Origin: Pseudoflavonifractor sp. AF19-9AC
Lineage (GTDB): Bacteria > Bacillota > Clostridia > Oscillospirales > Oscillospiraceae
Direction of reading: 5' to 3'
NCBI RefSeq assembly: GCF_003478995.1
Contig: NZ_QUGI01000001.1
Span: 356,207-420,206 of the forward strand
Length of the DNA stretch: 64,000 bases
Position numbers and translations under genes: made by a program
The notes under the pieces: model-generated
Told to the model about the DNA's origin: nothing
The model's database searches: none
What the model saw: the letters and a program-made list of their open reading frames with translations, nothing else
In this document: positions 49,947-58,380 of the stretch, piece by piece
Numbering within the stretch: position 1 is the first letter of the stretch
How the letters are laid out: each line of letters begins with the position of its first letter

Positions 49947-50004
49947 TAATCTCGAATATCGATATTTCTACTTGCAGTATAATCTCGAATATCGATATTG
50001 TCAA
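49947..50004 (-). promoter_or_regulatory. padR promoter with two identical operator copies
   Basis: Minus strand TTGACA (49999-50004), 17 nt, TATACT (49976-49981). The 20-nt sequence TAATCTCGAATATCGATATT occurs at 49947-49966 and 49980-49999, one copy between the promoter and the start codon and one filling the spacer. Each contains the palindrome AATATCGATATT. Spacing of 33 nt (about three helical turns). Confidence 0.88.
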
Positions 50005-50013
50005 GAGGGGAAC

Positions 50014-50048
50014 AGAAAAAAGCCCCCTCCGGCAGAGCCGAAGGGGGT
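50014..50048 (-). terminator. terminator of the dehydrogenase operon
   Basis: Minus strand CCCCCTTCGGC / GCCGGAGGGGG with one mismatch, then CTTTTTTC. Confidence 0.9.
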
Positions 50049-50080
50049 GCGTATCGGTATGGGAGAATGGAGGCAAAGGA

Positions 50081-51121
50081 TCACGCATGATTCTCAATGG
50101 CCACCTTGATGACGTTGTCCCGGCGGTGCTCAAAGAGGTCGTAAGCCTCCTCAATGCGGGAGAGGGGATAGGTGTGGGTGATGAGAGGGGTGGTGTCCAG
50201 CTTTCCAGCAGCAATGAGATCCAGAATCTCGCCGCATTTGCAGCCGTCCACGCCTCCGGTCTTGAAGGTAAGATTTTTACCGTACATATCGGGCAGAGGG
50301 AGCACCTGGGGAGCGTCGTACAGGGCCACCACGGTGACGATGGCGTTGGGCCGGGCGCACTGCCAGGCCAGGGAGAAGGTGTCCTCGCCCCCCGCCACCT
50401 CCAGTACCCGGTCGGCTCCGCCGTGAGGGCTGTGGGCCGCCAGGAAGGCGGAGGCCTCCTCCGGGCGGAGGGTAAGCACCTGGGGATAATGCCGGCGGAC
50501 GAAGTCCAGACGGACCGGGTCCCGCTCGCACACCACCACCTGGCGGGGGTTCTTCAGCAGCACGCACTGGAGAGTGCAGATGCCCGTGGGACCCGCGCCC
50601 AGGATAAGTACCGTGTCCTCCGGGGAGATCTCTGAGATGTCCGCCGCCCAGTAGCCGGTGGCCAGAATGTCCCCCACAAAGAGGGCCTGCCGGTCAGTGA
50701 CCGCTTCCGGGATTTTGCTCAGTCCCTGGTCAGCGTAGGGCACCCGCACATATTCCGCCTGGCCGCCGTCGATGCGGCAGCCTAGAGCCCAGCCGCCGTT
50801 GGGGGCGGTGCAGTTGTTCACCCAGCCGTGGCGGCAGAAGTAGCAGTGGCCGCAGAAGGTCTCCACATTCACCGCCACCCGGTCGCCGGGGCGGAGCCCG
50901 TGGACGTCAGAGCCCAGATCCTCCACCACGCCTACCATCTCATGGCCCACGGTGATGCCGGGCACCGCCCGGGGTACGGAGCCGTGCTTGATGTGCAGGT
51001 CGCTGGTGCAGATGCTGGAGAGAGTCACCCGGACAATGGCGTCCCGGGGGTCCTGGAGCACGGGACGGGGCTTCTCCCGCAGCTCAAACATACCTTTGGA
51101 CACATAGGTATAGGCCAGCAT
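50081..51121 (-). CDS. zinc-dependent medium-chain alcohol/polyol dehydrogenase
   Basis: 346 aa. MDR fold: catalytic-zinc residues in SSICTSDLHIKHG and VGHEMVG, structural zinc Cys set CGHCYFCRHGWVNNC, and the NAD(P) motif GAGPTGICTLQ in the second half. Closest in appearance to secondary-alcohol, glucitol or threonine dehydrogenases; substrate unresolved. ATG at 51121 behind GGGAGG. Downstream of small genes starting with yaaA; several have gaps below 20 nt, so yaaA-bcp-51704-51477-adh may be one transcript, closed by a terminator at 50014. Confidence 0.93.
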   Translation of the reverse strand: MLAYTYVSKGMFELREKPRPVLQDPRDAIVRVTLSSICTSDLHIKHGSVPRAVPGITVGHEMVGVVEDLGSDVHGLRPGDRVAVNVETFCGHCYFCRHGWVNNCTAPNGGWALGCRIDGGQAEYVRVPYADQGLSKIPEAVTDRQALFVGDILATGYWAADISEISPEDTVLILGAGPTGICTLQCVLLKNPRQVVVCERDPVRLDFVRRHYPQVLTLRPEEASAFLAAHSPHGGADRVLEVAGGEDTFSLAWQCARPNAIVTVVALYDAPQVLPLPDMYGKNLTFKTGGVDGCKCGEILDLIAAGKLDTTPLITHTYPLSRIEEAYDLFEHRRDNVIKVAIENHA

Positions 51122-51138
51122 AGATGATTCCTCCCAAA

Positions 51139-51477
51139 TCACTCAAATTGCAGTCCGGTGCGCCAGAGGGGAATGACGTTGATCACCGGCTCTTCGTAGG
51201 GGTGGACCGCCTTCACGGCGGCTAAGGTCTCCTCCAGCCGGGCGGTGGAGCAGGTGACCTCCACCTTCAGCTCCGGCTGGGTGCACAGTGCCCCAACCTC
51301 CCCCAAATAGGGCTCGGCCCCATCCAGGGGCCGCCAGCAGCTGGTGACCGGAGAATAGGACAGACAGCTGTCATACCGTCCGATGTGTCCGGCATCCACC
51401 TTCCGGAGGGCCTCACGCAGGACGTCCAGATGGGTTTGGGGCAGAAAGATTTCCAGCTTGCAGAAGGGAAACTCCAT
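51139..51477 (-). CDS. stand-alone NIF3 middle-domain (CutA/PII-like) protein
   Basis: 112 aa. EFPFCKLEIFLPQTHLDVLREALRKVDAGHIGRYDSCLSYSPVTSCWRPLDGA, then the final VHPYEEPVINVIPL (fragments quoted) match the insert domain of YqfO-type NIF3 proteins, here as an independent ORF without the NIF3 halves. These alpha/beta ferredoxin-like trimers resemble CutA and PII. The ATG at 51477 overlaps the previous stop by one base (TGATG). Function unknown. Confidence 0.85.
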   Translation of the reverse strand: MEFPFCKLEIFLPQTHLDVLREALRKVDAGHIGRYDSCLSYSPVTSCWRPLDGAEPYLGEVGALCTQPELKVEVTCSTARLEETLAAVKAVHPYEEPVINVIPLWRTGLQFE

Positions 51478-51704
51478 CACAGCTCCTCCAGCCGGTCCAC
51501 AATGTCGTCGGCCAGGTCCTCCAGGGCCTCGTGGCGGTCGCCCCAGGCCTCGTATTCCTCGCTCTCCATGTCCTCCGGTTCCTCCTCGTCCAGGCGGTCA
51601 ATCCAACCCCGGACGGTGTCCAGATAGTCCTCCAGCTCCTCCCGGCCCATGGCACCCAGGTCGGGCTGCCGGGCCAGGAAGGCGGTAAACAGGTCACTGT
51701 CCAT
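51477..51704 (-). CDS. small acidic helical protein, 75 aa
   Basis: Very acidic (about 25 Asp/Glu) and predicted all-helical: ELEDYLDTVRGWIDRLDEEEPEDMESEEYEAWGDRHEALEDLADDIVDRLEEL in outline. Starts behind GGAGGG and is tightly packed between bcp (2-nt gap) and the NIF3-like gene (1-nt overlap), which supports translation. Not recognised; conserved position would have to be shown by comparison. Confidence 0.8.
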   Translation of the reverse strand: MDSDLFTAFLARQPDLGAMGREELEDYLDTVRGWIDRLDEEEPEDMESEEYEAWGDRHEALEDLADDIVDRLEEL

Positions 51705-51706
51705 GC

Positions 51707-52171
51707 TCAGCCCTCCCCGCGCAGGTAGGCCAGCAACTCCCCGGCGTTGGTGTCCGGCTTTACCTTGGGCATGACCTTCTCAATCATGCCCTGTTCGTCA
51801 ATGACGTAGGTGGTGCGCACCACGCCCATGCTTACCTTGCCGTAAAGCTTCTTCTCCTGCCACACTCCGTAGGCCTGAATGGCCTGGAGCTCCGGGTCGG
51901 AGAGGAGCAGGAAGGGGAGGTCGTTCTTCTGGGCAAAGCGCTGGTGGGAGGCGGCGGAGTCCTTGCTCACGCCGATGACCACCGCGCCCAGAGCCTCAAA
52001 CTGGCCATAGAGGGCGGCAAAGGCGCAGGCCTGCCGGGTGCAGCCGGGGGTGCTGTCCTTGGGGTAGAAGTAGAGAATCACCTTTTTCCCCAGAAACTGG
52101 GACAGGGAGACTTGGTTTCCGTCCTTGTCGGACAGGGTAAAGTCAGGGGCCTTGGTGCCGATTTCCAGCAT
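51707..52171 (-). CDS. bcp: thioredoxin-dependent thiol peroxidase (Bcp/PrxQ)
   Basis: 154 aa. APDFTLSDKDG, YFYPKDSTPGCTRQAC (peroxidatic Cys in TPGCT with a resolving Cys five residues later, the PrxQ spacing) and GVSKDSAASHQRFAQK. Reduces H2O2 and organic peroxides. GAAAGGAG precedes the ATG. Directly follows yaaA (1-nt gap), which has a peroxide-protection role in E. coli, so the two form a small oxidative-stress pair. Confidence 0.97.
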   Translation of the reverse strand: MLEIGTKAPDFTLSDKDGNQVSLSQFLGKKVILYFYPKDSTPGCTRQACAFAALYGQFEALGAVVIGVSKDSAASHQRFAQKNDLPFLLLSDPELQAIQAYGVWQEKKLYGKVSMGVVRTTYVIDEQGMIEKVMPKVKPDTNAGELLAYLRGEG

Positions 52172-52172
52172 A

Positions 52173-52922
52173 TTAAAATTCTCCTTTCAAAAAGACCAGA
52201 TGGGTTTGGTTGGAGTGGGCGGGGGAGAAGCGGTAGCCCAGGGCCTGGAAGGCGGTGAGATCCCCGGTGCGCTCAATTTGGTGGACCGCCATCCACCGCA
52301 CCATCTCGCCCCGGGCCATCTTGCACAGGGTGCCCTTCTCCACCACCTTGCCGCCCTGCAATTCCCCGAAGGTGCAGGTGACAAAGGAGGCGGAGGCGGG
52401 GAGATGGGGCTCCACGGCACGGCTATACTCCCGGGAGGCCAGGTTCAGCACCGTGTCCGTCTCCTCCGCCAGGGCCTTGGCCAGCTTGTCCCCCCAGAAG
52501 GCGTACAGGTCCCGGCAGTCGTCTACCGCCAGGGGGGCCTGCATCTCCAGACGGTAGGGTACTACCCCGTCAAAGGGGCGCAGCAGCCCATAAAAGCCGG
52601 AGAGAATGCGCAGGTGCTCCCGGATGTAGTCGAGCTGTTCTCTCTCGAAGACGCCGGGGGCCATATACCGGTACTGGATGCCCTCGTAGGCCAGAAGGGC
52701 AGGGGTGAGGCGCTTGTTCAGGTCCATGCCCTCCAGCCGCTCCACATTCTGCTGGGCGATGGCGTCGCTGCACCGCCACAGGGCCTTGAGCTGATCGTAG
52801 GACATGGCCTGCAGCTGCTGTTTCAAGCGCTCCGCCTCCGGGAGAAAGGGGGGCAGCCCTTCCGGGGCAAAGCTGTCCGGGTCCTCCCGCATTTTCTTGG
52901 CCGGTGAAATGATCATACGCAT
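52173..52922 (-). CDS. yaaA: YaaA/UPF0246 peroxide-stress protein
   Basis: 249 aa. MIISPAKKM at the start is the diagnostic motif; YEGIQYRYM, ILSGFYGLLRPFD, YRLEMQ and LNLASREYSRAV follow the family pattern. In E. coli YaaA limits iron-driven damage during H2O2 stress and has DNA-binding ability. Start at 52922 behind GGAGG; an ATG six bases later is also possible. First gene of the run that continues with bcp. Confidence 0.96.
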   Translation of the reverse strand: MRMIISPAKKMREDPDSFAPEGLPPFLPEAERLKQQLQAMSYDQLKALWRCSDAIAQQNVERLEGMDLNKRLTPALLAYEGIQYRYMAPGVFEREQLDYIREHLRILSGFYGLLRPFDGVVPYRLEMQAPLAVDDCRDLYAFWGDKLAKALAEETDTVLNLASREYSRAVEPHLPASASFVTCTFGELQGGKVVEKGTLCKMARGEMVRWMAVHQIERTGDLTAFQALGYRFSPAHSNQTHLVFLKGEF

Positions 52923-53077
52923 GGGCAGCGCCTCCCTGTTCTGCCGCGCGCTTGCGCGGCCGGTTCCCTCCCAGAATACCACAAAGGAACCACAGATTCA
53001 AATGCTTCTCCCGGAAAAAGCACCCCTTGCCAGCCGGGGCCTGGGCGGGTTATACTGGGGAAAAAGGAGGCGGGGCC

Positions 53078-53335
53078 ATGGCCTGGTATGTCTATATCCT
53101 CCGGTGCGGGGACGATACCCTGTACACCGGAATTACCGACGACGTGGAGCGCCGGCTGGCGGCCCACCGGGCGGGCCGGGGGGCCAAGTACACCCGGGGG
53201 CGGGGCCCTCTGGAGCTGGTCTACCGGGAGGAGCAGCCGGACAAATCCTCCGCCCTCCGCCGGGAAGTTCAGATCAAGAGGCTGTCCCGGCAGAAGAAGC
53301 TGGCCCTCTGTCAGGGCTGGGAGCCAAGCAAGTAA
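53078..53335 (+). CDS. GIY-YIG domain protein (UPF0213)
   Basis: 85 aa, a free-standing GIY-YIG nuclease domain. WYVYILRCGDDTLYTGITDDVERRLAAH shows the variant Y-V-Y...Y-T-G core with the catalytic Arg (ERRL), and KYTRGRGPLELVYREE follows with conserved Glu. Small proteins of this type are presumed structure-specific DNA nucleases. ATG at 53078 behind AAGGAGG. Single gene with a shared terminator downstream. Confidence 0.95.
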   Translation: MAWYVYILRCGDDTLYTGITDDVERRLAAHRAGRGAKYTRGRGPLELVYREEQPDKSSALRREVQIKRLSRQKKLALCQGWEPSK

Positions 53336-53373
53336 AAAGCCATCCGCGTTTCCTATAACGCGGATGGCTTTTT
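53334..53373. terminator. bidirectional terminator
   Basis: 17-bp perfect stem AAAAAGCCATCCGCGTT with its complement around TCCTAT, between convergent genes. Confidence 0.95.
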
Positions 53374-53377
53374 GGTG

Positions 53378-55144
53378 TCAGGCGGCAGAGTCCGGCTGGG
53401 GCTCAGGCTGGGTCGTCTGAGGGACCTGGTCGGTCTGGTTCTGGGGTGCCCGCCCGTCCACGGTAAGGGAGTAGGCGTCCAGAATGGAGGAGGTGCTCCC
53501 CTCCGCGGCCACGGCGTGGTCCACGGTGATCCGGTCGCCCACGTTCAGGGTGACCACTTCCCGGTTCTGGGCGGCGGAGAGGGAATAGAAGATCTCCTCG
53601 CCCTCCAGGCGGATAAAGTAGTAGGTGTTGCCCTCCAGCACAGCGGAGCGGATTTCCGCCACGGTGCCGCTGGCCTGAGTCTGGGGCAGCTCCTCAGTCT
53701 GGGTGATGCCCTTGTCGGCGAGCTGGCGGATATACTCCTGCTCACACTGGGACACGGTGGAGGCCACGGTAACCACCTGATACTGGGCCACGTTTACCAT
53801 GGCGTAGCTCTTCACCAGGTTGTTGGCGTCCTTCAGGGGGATGAAATAGGTGGGCTCCCCGGCAATGTTCAGAAGCAAAGGGAAGGTGGCGGTGTAGCCC
53901 AGGTCCTGCACCTCGCCCTGGGCGGAGCCCTTGGCGGCATTTTCCGTGGCGCCGGGGGCGGTGTAGAACTTGGTCTCCTTGGTGCGCTGGTTGGAGAGCA
54001 GGAAGCCCAGGTTGGACTGGTCGGCATTGGCGGAGGTGACGCCGGTGTACATGTACACATCGTCGTTGAGGGCGATGTAGTTGTACCCGTCGGTGGTCAC
54101 CCTCACGTCCCGCTGGCCCAGAATGGAGTTAAGGAAGCCGTTGATGAGCGTGCCGTAGTAGTCGTACTGCTCCATGATGAGAGCGGGGGTGTACACATTG
54201 TCCACCCAGGAGGGCACATCGGCAATGTCGTAGTAGGTGCTCTCACCGGTGATGGCGTCCATGAGCACCGCGCCCTGGATGTCACGGCCGCCGAACAGGC
54301 CGATGGTCTTGACCACGCGGGGGGCAATCCAGAAGGGGTGGCCCTCCTCGTTGATCTCGAACTGGGGGGTATCAAACATATAAGTGGGGTACTGGAAGCG
54401 GAGGTGGCGCATGACGTTGCGGTTGAGAGGCTCGGAGAAGGAGTACTTCATCCCCTCGGTAAGGCGCACCACGTTGGCTTCCTGGGTGACCATGTCCACC
54501 ACCACATAGGCAGGCAGACCCTCGCCCCGGTTGGTGAACCACTTAATGAGGTCGGCGTAGTCAATGGGAGCCACCCGCACAGGCCGGCCCTGGTAGTTGA
54601 TCTGGGTGGAGTCGTTGGAATACTCAAACTGGCTCACCATGTCGCTGAGGGTACCCATCTGCCGGTCGCCCAGGTACTCGGCGCTGTCCCGGTCCAGGGT
54701 GGGAATCTTGTCGAAGGAGATCTGGGCGATGTCCTGGGTGAAGTTGCCTTCTTCCACCGTCAGCAGATTCCGGTAGGAGCCGGCCCGGAAGATAGGCAGG
54801 GAGATGATCTGTCCCACAATGGCAACCACTACAATAGCCACAAACAGTACCCCTACCGGCAGGCAGCGGCTCTTTACAAAGCGCAGCCACTCCCGTGCCT
54901 TCTCCTTGGGGGTGCGGACCACATTATCGGGGTTTCCGCCGGAGAGCACAAAAATGCAGATCACATAGACGATGCAGAGGAAGGCAAGGAAACCGTAAAA
55001 TTCGCTGGCCTGGAAATTCAGGGCAGGCAGGGAAACGTAGAAATAGAGGAAGCCGACGATGGCCGTAATCACAATGCTGAGCAGTGTGCGGCTCAGACGT
55101 CCTTTGGGCATTTTGGATTGTTTGGTCGGTTTGTTTGGGTTCAA
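53378..55144 (-). CDS. large integral-membrane protein with extracytoplasmic domain, unknown function
   Basis: 588 aa. TTG at 55144 is chosen because AAAGGAG lies about 7 nt upstream; an ATG at 55165 has no site. Three hydrophobic helices (about 20-42, 50-67 and 95-120) precede a 460-residue beta-rich outer domain. Notable segments are YAMVNVAQYQVVTVASTVSQ and LNVGDRITVDHAVA; the latter reads like an OB-type fold near 510-560. Ends in a Gln/Pro tail. No enzyme motif. The size and single-copy feel suggest a conserved envelope protein of this order. Confidence 0.82.
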   Translation of the reverse strand: MNPNKPTKQSKMPKGRLSRTLLSIVITAIVGFLYFYVSLPALNFQASEFYGFLAFLCIVYVICIFVLSGGNPDNVVRTPKEKAREWLRFVKSRCLPVGVLFVAIVVVAIVGQIISLPIFRAGSYRNLLTVEEGNFTQDIAQISFDKIPTLDRDSAEYLGDRQMGTLSDMVSQFEYSNDSTQINYQGRPVRVAPIDYADLIKWFTNRGEGLPAYVVVDMVTQEANVVRLTEGMKYSFSEPLNRNVMRHLRFQYPTYMFDTPQFEINEEGHPFWIAPRVVKTIGLFGGRDIQGAVLMDAITGESTYYDIADVPSWVDNVYTPALIMEQYDYYGTLINGFLNSILGQRDVRVTTDGYNYIALNDDVYMYTGVTSANADQSNLGFLLSNQRTKETKFYTAPGATENAAKGSAQGEVQDLGYTATFPLLLNIAGEPTYFIPLKDANNLVKSYAMVNVAQYQVVTVASTVSQCEQEYIRQLADKGITQTEELPQTQASGTVAEIRSAVLEGNTYYFIRLEGEEIFYSLSAAQNREVVTLNVGDRITVDHAVAAEGSTSSILDAYSLTVDGRAPQNQTDQVPQTTQPEPQPDSAA

Positions 55145-55427
55145 GGTTATTCTCCTTTTTCTCATCGGTCAAAGTGTTTTGAGGAACCGGGGTTACCCAT
55201 CAGCATATCCTATTTTGCACAAAAAATCAACGGTGGAAAGATTAAAGTTGGATGAAAGGCAGGGGCGAGGTAGGGAACTGCGGACCGGAGCAGCACGCGC
55301 ACTGTGGTTGAAATTTTCTCCGGGCCGCAGAACGGGCAGGGTGCAAAGGAGAAAACGGTATGCTATAATGAAACCACATACGTTGTGTGTAAACCAAAGG
55401 AGAGGACGGCCGGAAGGGGAGAACAGG

Positions 55428-56687
55428 ATGGAACAGCCAAAGCGGCGTTGGCAGGAGCATGCCCTGGAGGGGCTGGCCTTTACCAAGTGGCTGCTGTATG
55501 CCTGCGTGACAGGATTGCTGGTGGGGGCGGTAGGCGTGGCTTTCCACGGGGGCATTGAATGGGCCTCCCATGTGCGGTCGGTCCATCCACGGCTTCTTCT
55601 CCTGCTGCCGGTGGGCGGCGTGGTGATTGTGCTGCTCTACCGCATCTGCCATATGGAGGGGGACCGGGGCACCAACCTGGTGCTGGTGGCGGTGCGGGAG
55701 GCACTGCCTTTGAAGCTGCGCACGGCGCCCTTGATCTTCCTGGCCACCGTCATTACCCACCTGGTGGGGGGCTCTGCAGGACGGGAGGGGGCGGCCCTCC
55801 AGCTGGGGGGAGCCCTGTCCGCCTACATGGGCCAGCGCATCCGGCTGGACGCCAAGGACAGCCGGATGCTGGTCATGTGCGGCATGGCGGCCGCCTTTTC
55901 CGCCCTCTTTGGTACCCCGCTCACCGCCGCTGTCTTTGCCATGGAAGTGGTGAGCGTGGGGGTCATGTACTATGCGGCCATGGTGCCCTGCCTGGTGGCC
56001 TCTCTCACCGCGCTGCAGCTGGCCCGGGCCTGCGGCCTCCATGTGGAGGACGGGTATCCGGTGACGGAGGCGGCCGGGCTGACGCCGCTGTCCATGGTCC
56101 AGGCGGCCGCCCTGGGGGTGCTGTGCGCCCTGGTGTCCATTTTGTTTTGTAAAGTCATGCACGCCGCGCCCCACCTCTATGAGAAATACATCCCCAGCAC
56201 CTTGGTGCGGGCGGCCGTGGGGGGAGTGCTGGTGCTGGCCCTGACCCTGGCGGTGGGGACCCAGGATTACAATGGGGCAGGGGACGCGGTCATCCGCCGC
56301 ATGCTGGCGGGGGAGACCATTCCGGAGGCCTTCCTGCTGAAGATCCTCTTTACCGCCCTCACCCTAGGCGCGGGCTTCCGGGGCGGCGAAATTGTCCCCG
56401 TGCTCTTTACCGGCTGCGCCTTTGGCACCTGGGTGGGGCCCATGCTGGGGCTGCCCCACGCCTTCTCCGGGGCGCTGGGGATGGCGGCGGTGTTCTGCGG
56501 GGCCACTAACTGTCCGTTGACCTCCATTCTCCTGGCCTATGAGCTCTTTGGTGGAGCGGGGCTTCCGTTGTACGCCCTGTGCTGCGGGGTAGCCTATATG
56601 CTCTCGGGCTACTACGGGCTGTACAGCGAACAGAAAATTGTCTACTCCAAATTCCGCACCGAGTGGATTGACAAGAAGGCCAAATGA
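55428..56687 (+). CDS. ClC family chloride channel/transporter
   Basis: 419 aa, about ten hydrophobic helices. Selectivity-filter motifs GGSAGREGAAL (GREG with gating Glu) and GAGFRGGEIVPVLF are conserved; the first GSGIP-type motif is replaced by the GDRGTNL region. No C-terminal CBS domains. Keeping the gating Glu suggests a Cl-/H+ (or F-) antiporter rather than a leak channel; anion preference unknown. ATG at 55428 follows GGGGAG. A TATAAT at 55362 may be its -10 element. Divergent from the large membrane protein gene. Confidence 0.95.
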   Translation: MEQPKRRWQEHALEGLAFTKWLLYACVTGLLVGAVGVAFHGGIEWASHVRSVHPRLLLLLPVGGVVIVLLYRICHMEGDRGTNLVLVAVREALPLKLRTAPLIFLATVITHLVGGSAGREGAALQLGGALSAYMGQRIRLDAKDSRMLVMCGMAAAFSALFGTPLTAAVFAMEVVSVGVMYYAAMVPCLVASLTALQLARACGLHVEDGYPVTEAAGLTPLSMVQAAALGVLCALVSILFCKVMHAAPHLYEKYIPSTLVRAAVGGVLVLALTLAVGTQDYNGAGDAVIRRMLAGETIPEAFLLKILFTALTLGAGFRGGEIVPVLFTGCAFGTWVGPMLGLPHAFSGALGMAAVFCGATNCPLTSILLAYELFGGAGLPLYALCCGVAYMLSGYYGLYSEQKIVYSKFRTEWIDKKAK

Positions 56688-56899
56688 CCCCTCTTTTCAA
56701 AACAGGGCTCATTGCCCCTTAGCGCTTTCCTTTATTTGCCGGGAGGGAGAAGAGGCTTTTTTTGCACCGTTGAAAAAGAAAGCCGCCCTGCTTATAATGT
56801 GGACTGTCAGCGGGAGAGTGCCCCCATGCCTGCCCGCTGCGGGATAAAAACAACCAGTTGTACGCAAGAAAACCAGAACGTAAAGAAAGGTGAGTGTTT

Positions 56900-57850
56900 A
56901 TGCGTCCTGAATTGATTAGCCAGCCCATTACGGGCATTTGTTCCTTTGGCCGGTACCCCATCTGTCTGGACCTGGATGAGCTGAAGACCGACTTCGGCGT
57001 GCTGGGTGTCCCCTTTGACATGGATGTGGGCTTCTTGAGCGGGTCCCGCATGGGCCCTCGCCGTATTCGTGAGGCTTCCACCCAGTATGGCCGGGGCGAG
57101 GTGGGCTACTACGACTACGAGGCGGATGAGCAGATGCTGGCCGCCCCCATCACCATCTCCGACTGCGGCGATGCCGACGTGCTCCAGGGCGACCGGGACT
57201 ACTCCTTCAAGTGCATTGAGCGGGCCGTCCGCCGCATCATCCGGGCGGGCGCCATTCCCATCGTCATGGGCGGTGACCACTCCATCAGCATCCCCGTGGG
57301 CCGGGCCCTGGAGGAGTATGGTAAGAAGATCTGCGTCATCCAGTTTGACGCCCACCTGGACTGGACCAGCAACGTGGGTCCCCTGGTTCAGGGCAACGGC
57401 AGCCCCATGCGCCGCATGTCTGAGATGGACCACATCGGCGACATGGTGCAGATCGGCCTGCGCGGCATGGGCAGCGGCAAGAAGTCCGACTACGACGATG
57501 CCCGGGCCTACGGCAGCCGCCTCATCTCTGCCCGGGAGCTCCACGACAAGGGTGTCCAGTACGTTCTGGACCAGATTCCCGACGCCGAGGCCTACTATAT
57601 CACCTTTGACATTGACGGCTATGACATGCCCCTGGCCCCCGGCGCGGCCTCCCCGCTGCCCGGCGGCATCACCTACGATGAGAGCATGGACATGCTGAAG
57701 GCCATCTGCGAGACCGGCAAGGTGGTGGCTATGGACCTGGTGGAGGTGGCCCCCGCCTATGATCCCACCGGCTGCACCGCCCGCCTGGCGGCCCTGACCA
57801 TGCTCCAGGTCATTGCCCATGTGGGCAAGAAGCTCCACGAGAAGGACTGA
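56900..57850 (+). CDS. speB: agmatinase-like ureohydrolase
   Basis: 316 aa, arginase/agmatinase fold. Binuclear Mn ligands are all present: GGDHSIS (His), FDAHLDW (DAHxD) and DIDGYDM. The N-terminus (YPICLDLDELKTDFGVLGVPFDMDV) and lack of arginase-type loops fit agmatinase, which makes putrescine and urea; guanidino-acid hydrolases are also possible. ATG at 56900 with AAAGG 9 nt upstream. Strongly biased codons imply good expression. Monocistronic, ended by a terminator. Confidence 0.9.
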   Translation: MRPELISQPITGICSFGRYPICLDLDELKTDFGVLGVPFDMDVGFLSGSRMGPRRIREASTQYGRGEVGYYDYEADEQMLAAPITISDCGDADVLQGDRDYSFKCIERAVRRIIRAGAIPIVMGGDHSISIPVGRALEEYGKKICVIQFDAHLDWTSNVGPLVQGNGSPMRRMSEMDHIGDMVQIGLRGMGSGKKSDYDDARAYGSRLISARELHDKGVQYVLDQIPDAEAYYITFDIDGYDMPLAPGAASPLPGGITYDESMDMLKAICETGKVVAMDLVEVAPAYDPTGCTARLAALTMLQVIAHVGKKLHEKD

Positions 57851-57872
57851 GTGGTCTTTGACGGAACATCGG

Positions 57873-57917
57873 ACCCCGGCCCCAGCGGAGAAAATCCGCC
57901 GGGGCCGGGGTTTCTTG
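57873..57917 (+). terminator. terminator of the ureohydrolase gene
   Basis: ACCCCGGCCCC pairs with GGGGCCGGGGT around an inner GCGGA/TCCGC hairpin, followed by TTCTTG. Confidence 0.85.
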
Positions 57918-57946
57918 TTGAAAAAAGGGCACTTTGTCGATATAAT
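57918..57946 (+). promoter_or_regulatory. sigma-A promoter of the VOC-acyltransferase pair
   Basis: TTGAAA (57918-57923), 17 nt, TATAAT (57941-57946). Confidence 0.87.
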
Positions 57947-58005
57947 AACTCCGTGAGCCTTCTCCACATTGGGAGTGGGCCTTCGCGGAAAGGAGAATCA
58001 TACGC

Positions 58006-58380
58006 ATGACAAAGTTTTATCACTTTAATTTTAACGTGGTGGATCTGGACCGGAGCCTGGAGTTCTACCACAAGGCCCTGAACCTCTCTCCCGTGCGCAC
58101 CAAGGAGGCGGAAGACGGCTCCTTCAAGCTGGTGTTTCTGGGGGATGAGACGGGCAGTGACTTCCAGCTGGAGCTGACCTGGCTGCGGGACCGGGGGGAC
58201 AAGCCCTACAACCTGGGCGAGTGCGAATTCCACCTGGCCTTCCGCACCGATGAGTTTGATGCCCTCCACGCCCGGCACAAGGAGATGGGCTGCATCTGCT
58301 TTGAAAATCTGGAGATGGGCGTCTACTTTATCACTGACCCGGACGGCTACTGGATTGAGATTGTGCCGGAGCATGACTGA
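58006..58380 (+). CDS. VOC superfamily, glyoxalase I-like protein
   Basis: 124 aa. Two beta-alpha-beta-beta-beta modules: YHFNFNVVDLDRSLEFYHKALNL and the second starting CEFHLAFRTDEFDALH. Candidate metal ligands are the first His (FNFN context), Glu in FQLELTW, His in EFHLAF and Glu in WIEIVPE, the glyoxalase I set. Likely detoxifies methylglyoxal conjugates, though Clostridia often lack glutathione, so the thiol is uncertain. AAAGGAG before the ATG. The next ATG shares its stop (TGATGG). Confidence 0.92.
   Translation: MTKFYHFNFNVVDLDRSLEFYHKALNLSPVRTKEAEDGSFKLVFLGDETGSDFQLELTWLRDRGDKPYNLGECEFHLAFRTDEFDALHARHKEMGCICFENLEMGVYFITDPDGYWIEIVPEHD

Noticed and set aside
49947-49999. Two spaced 20-bp repeats as a CRISPR array
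   Set aside because: Only two copies, a 13-nt gap, and both lie inside a promoter; they are operator sites. No cas gene is in the window.
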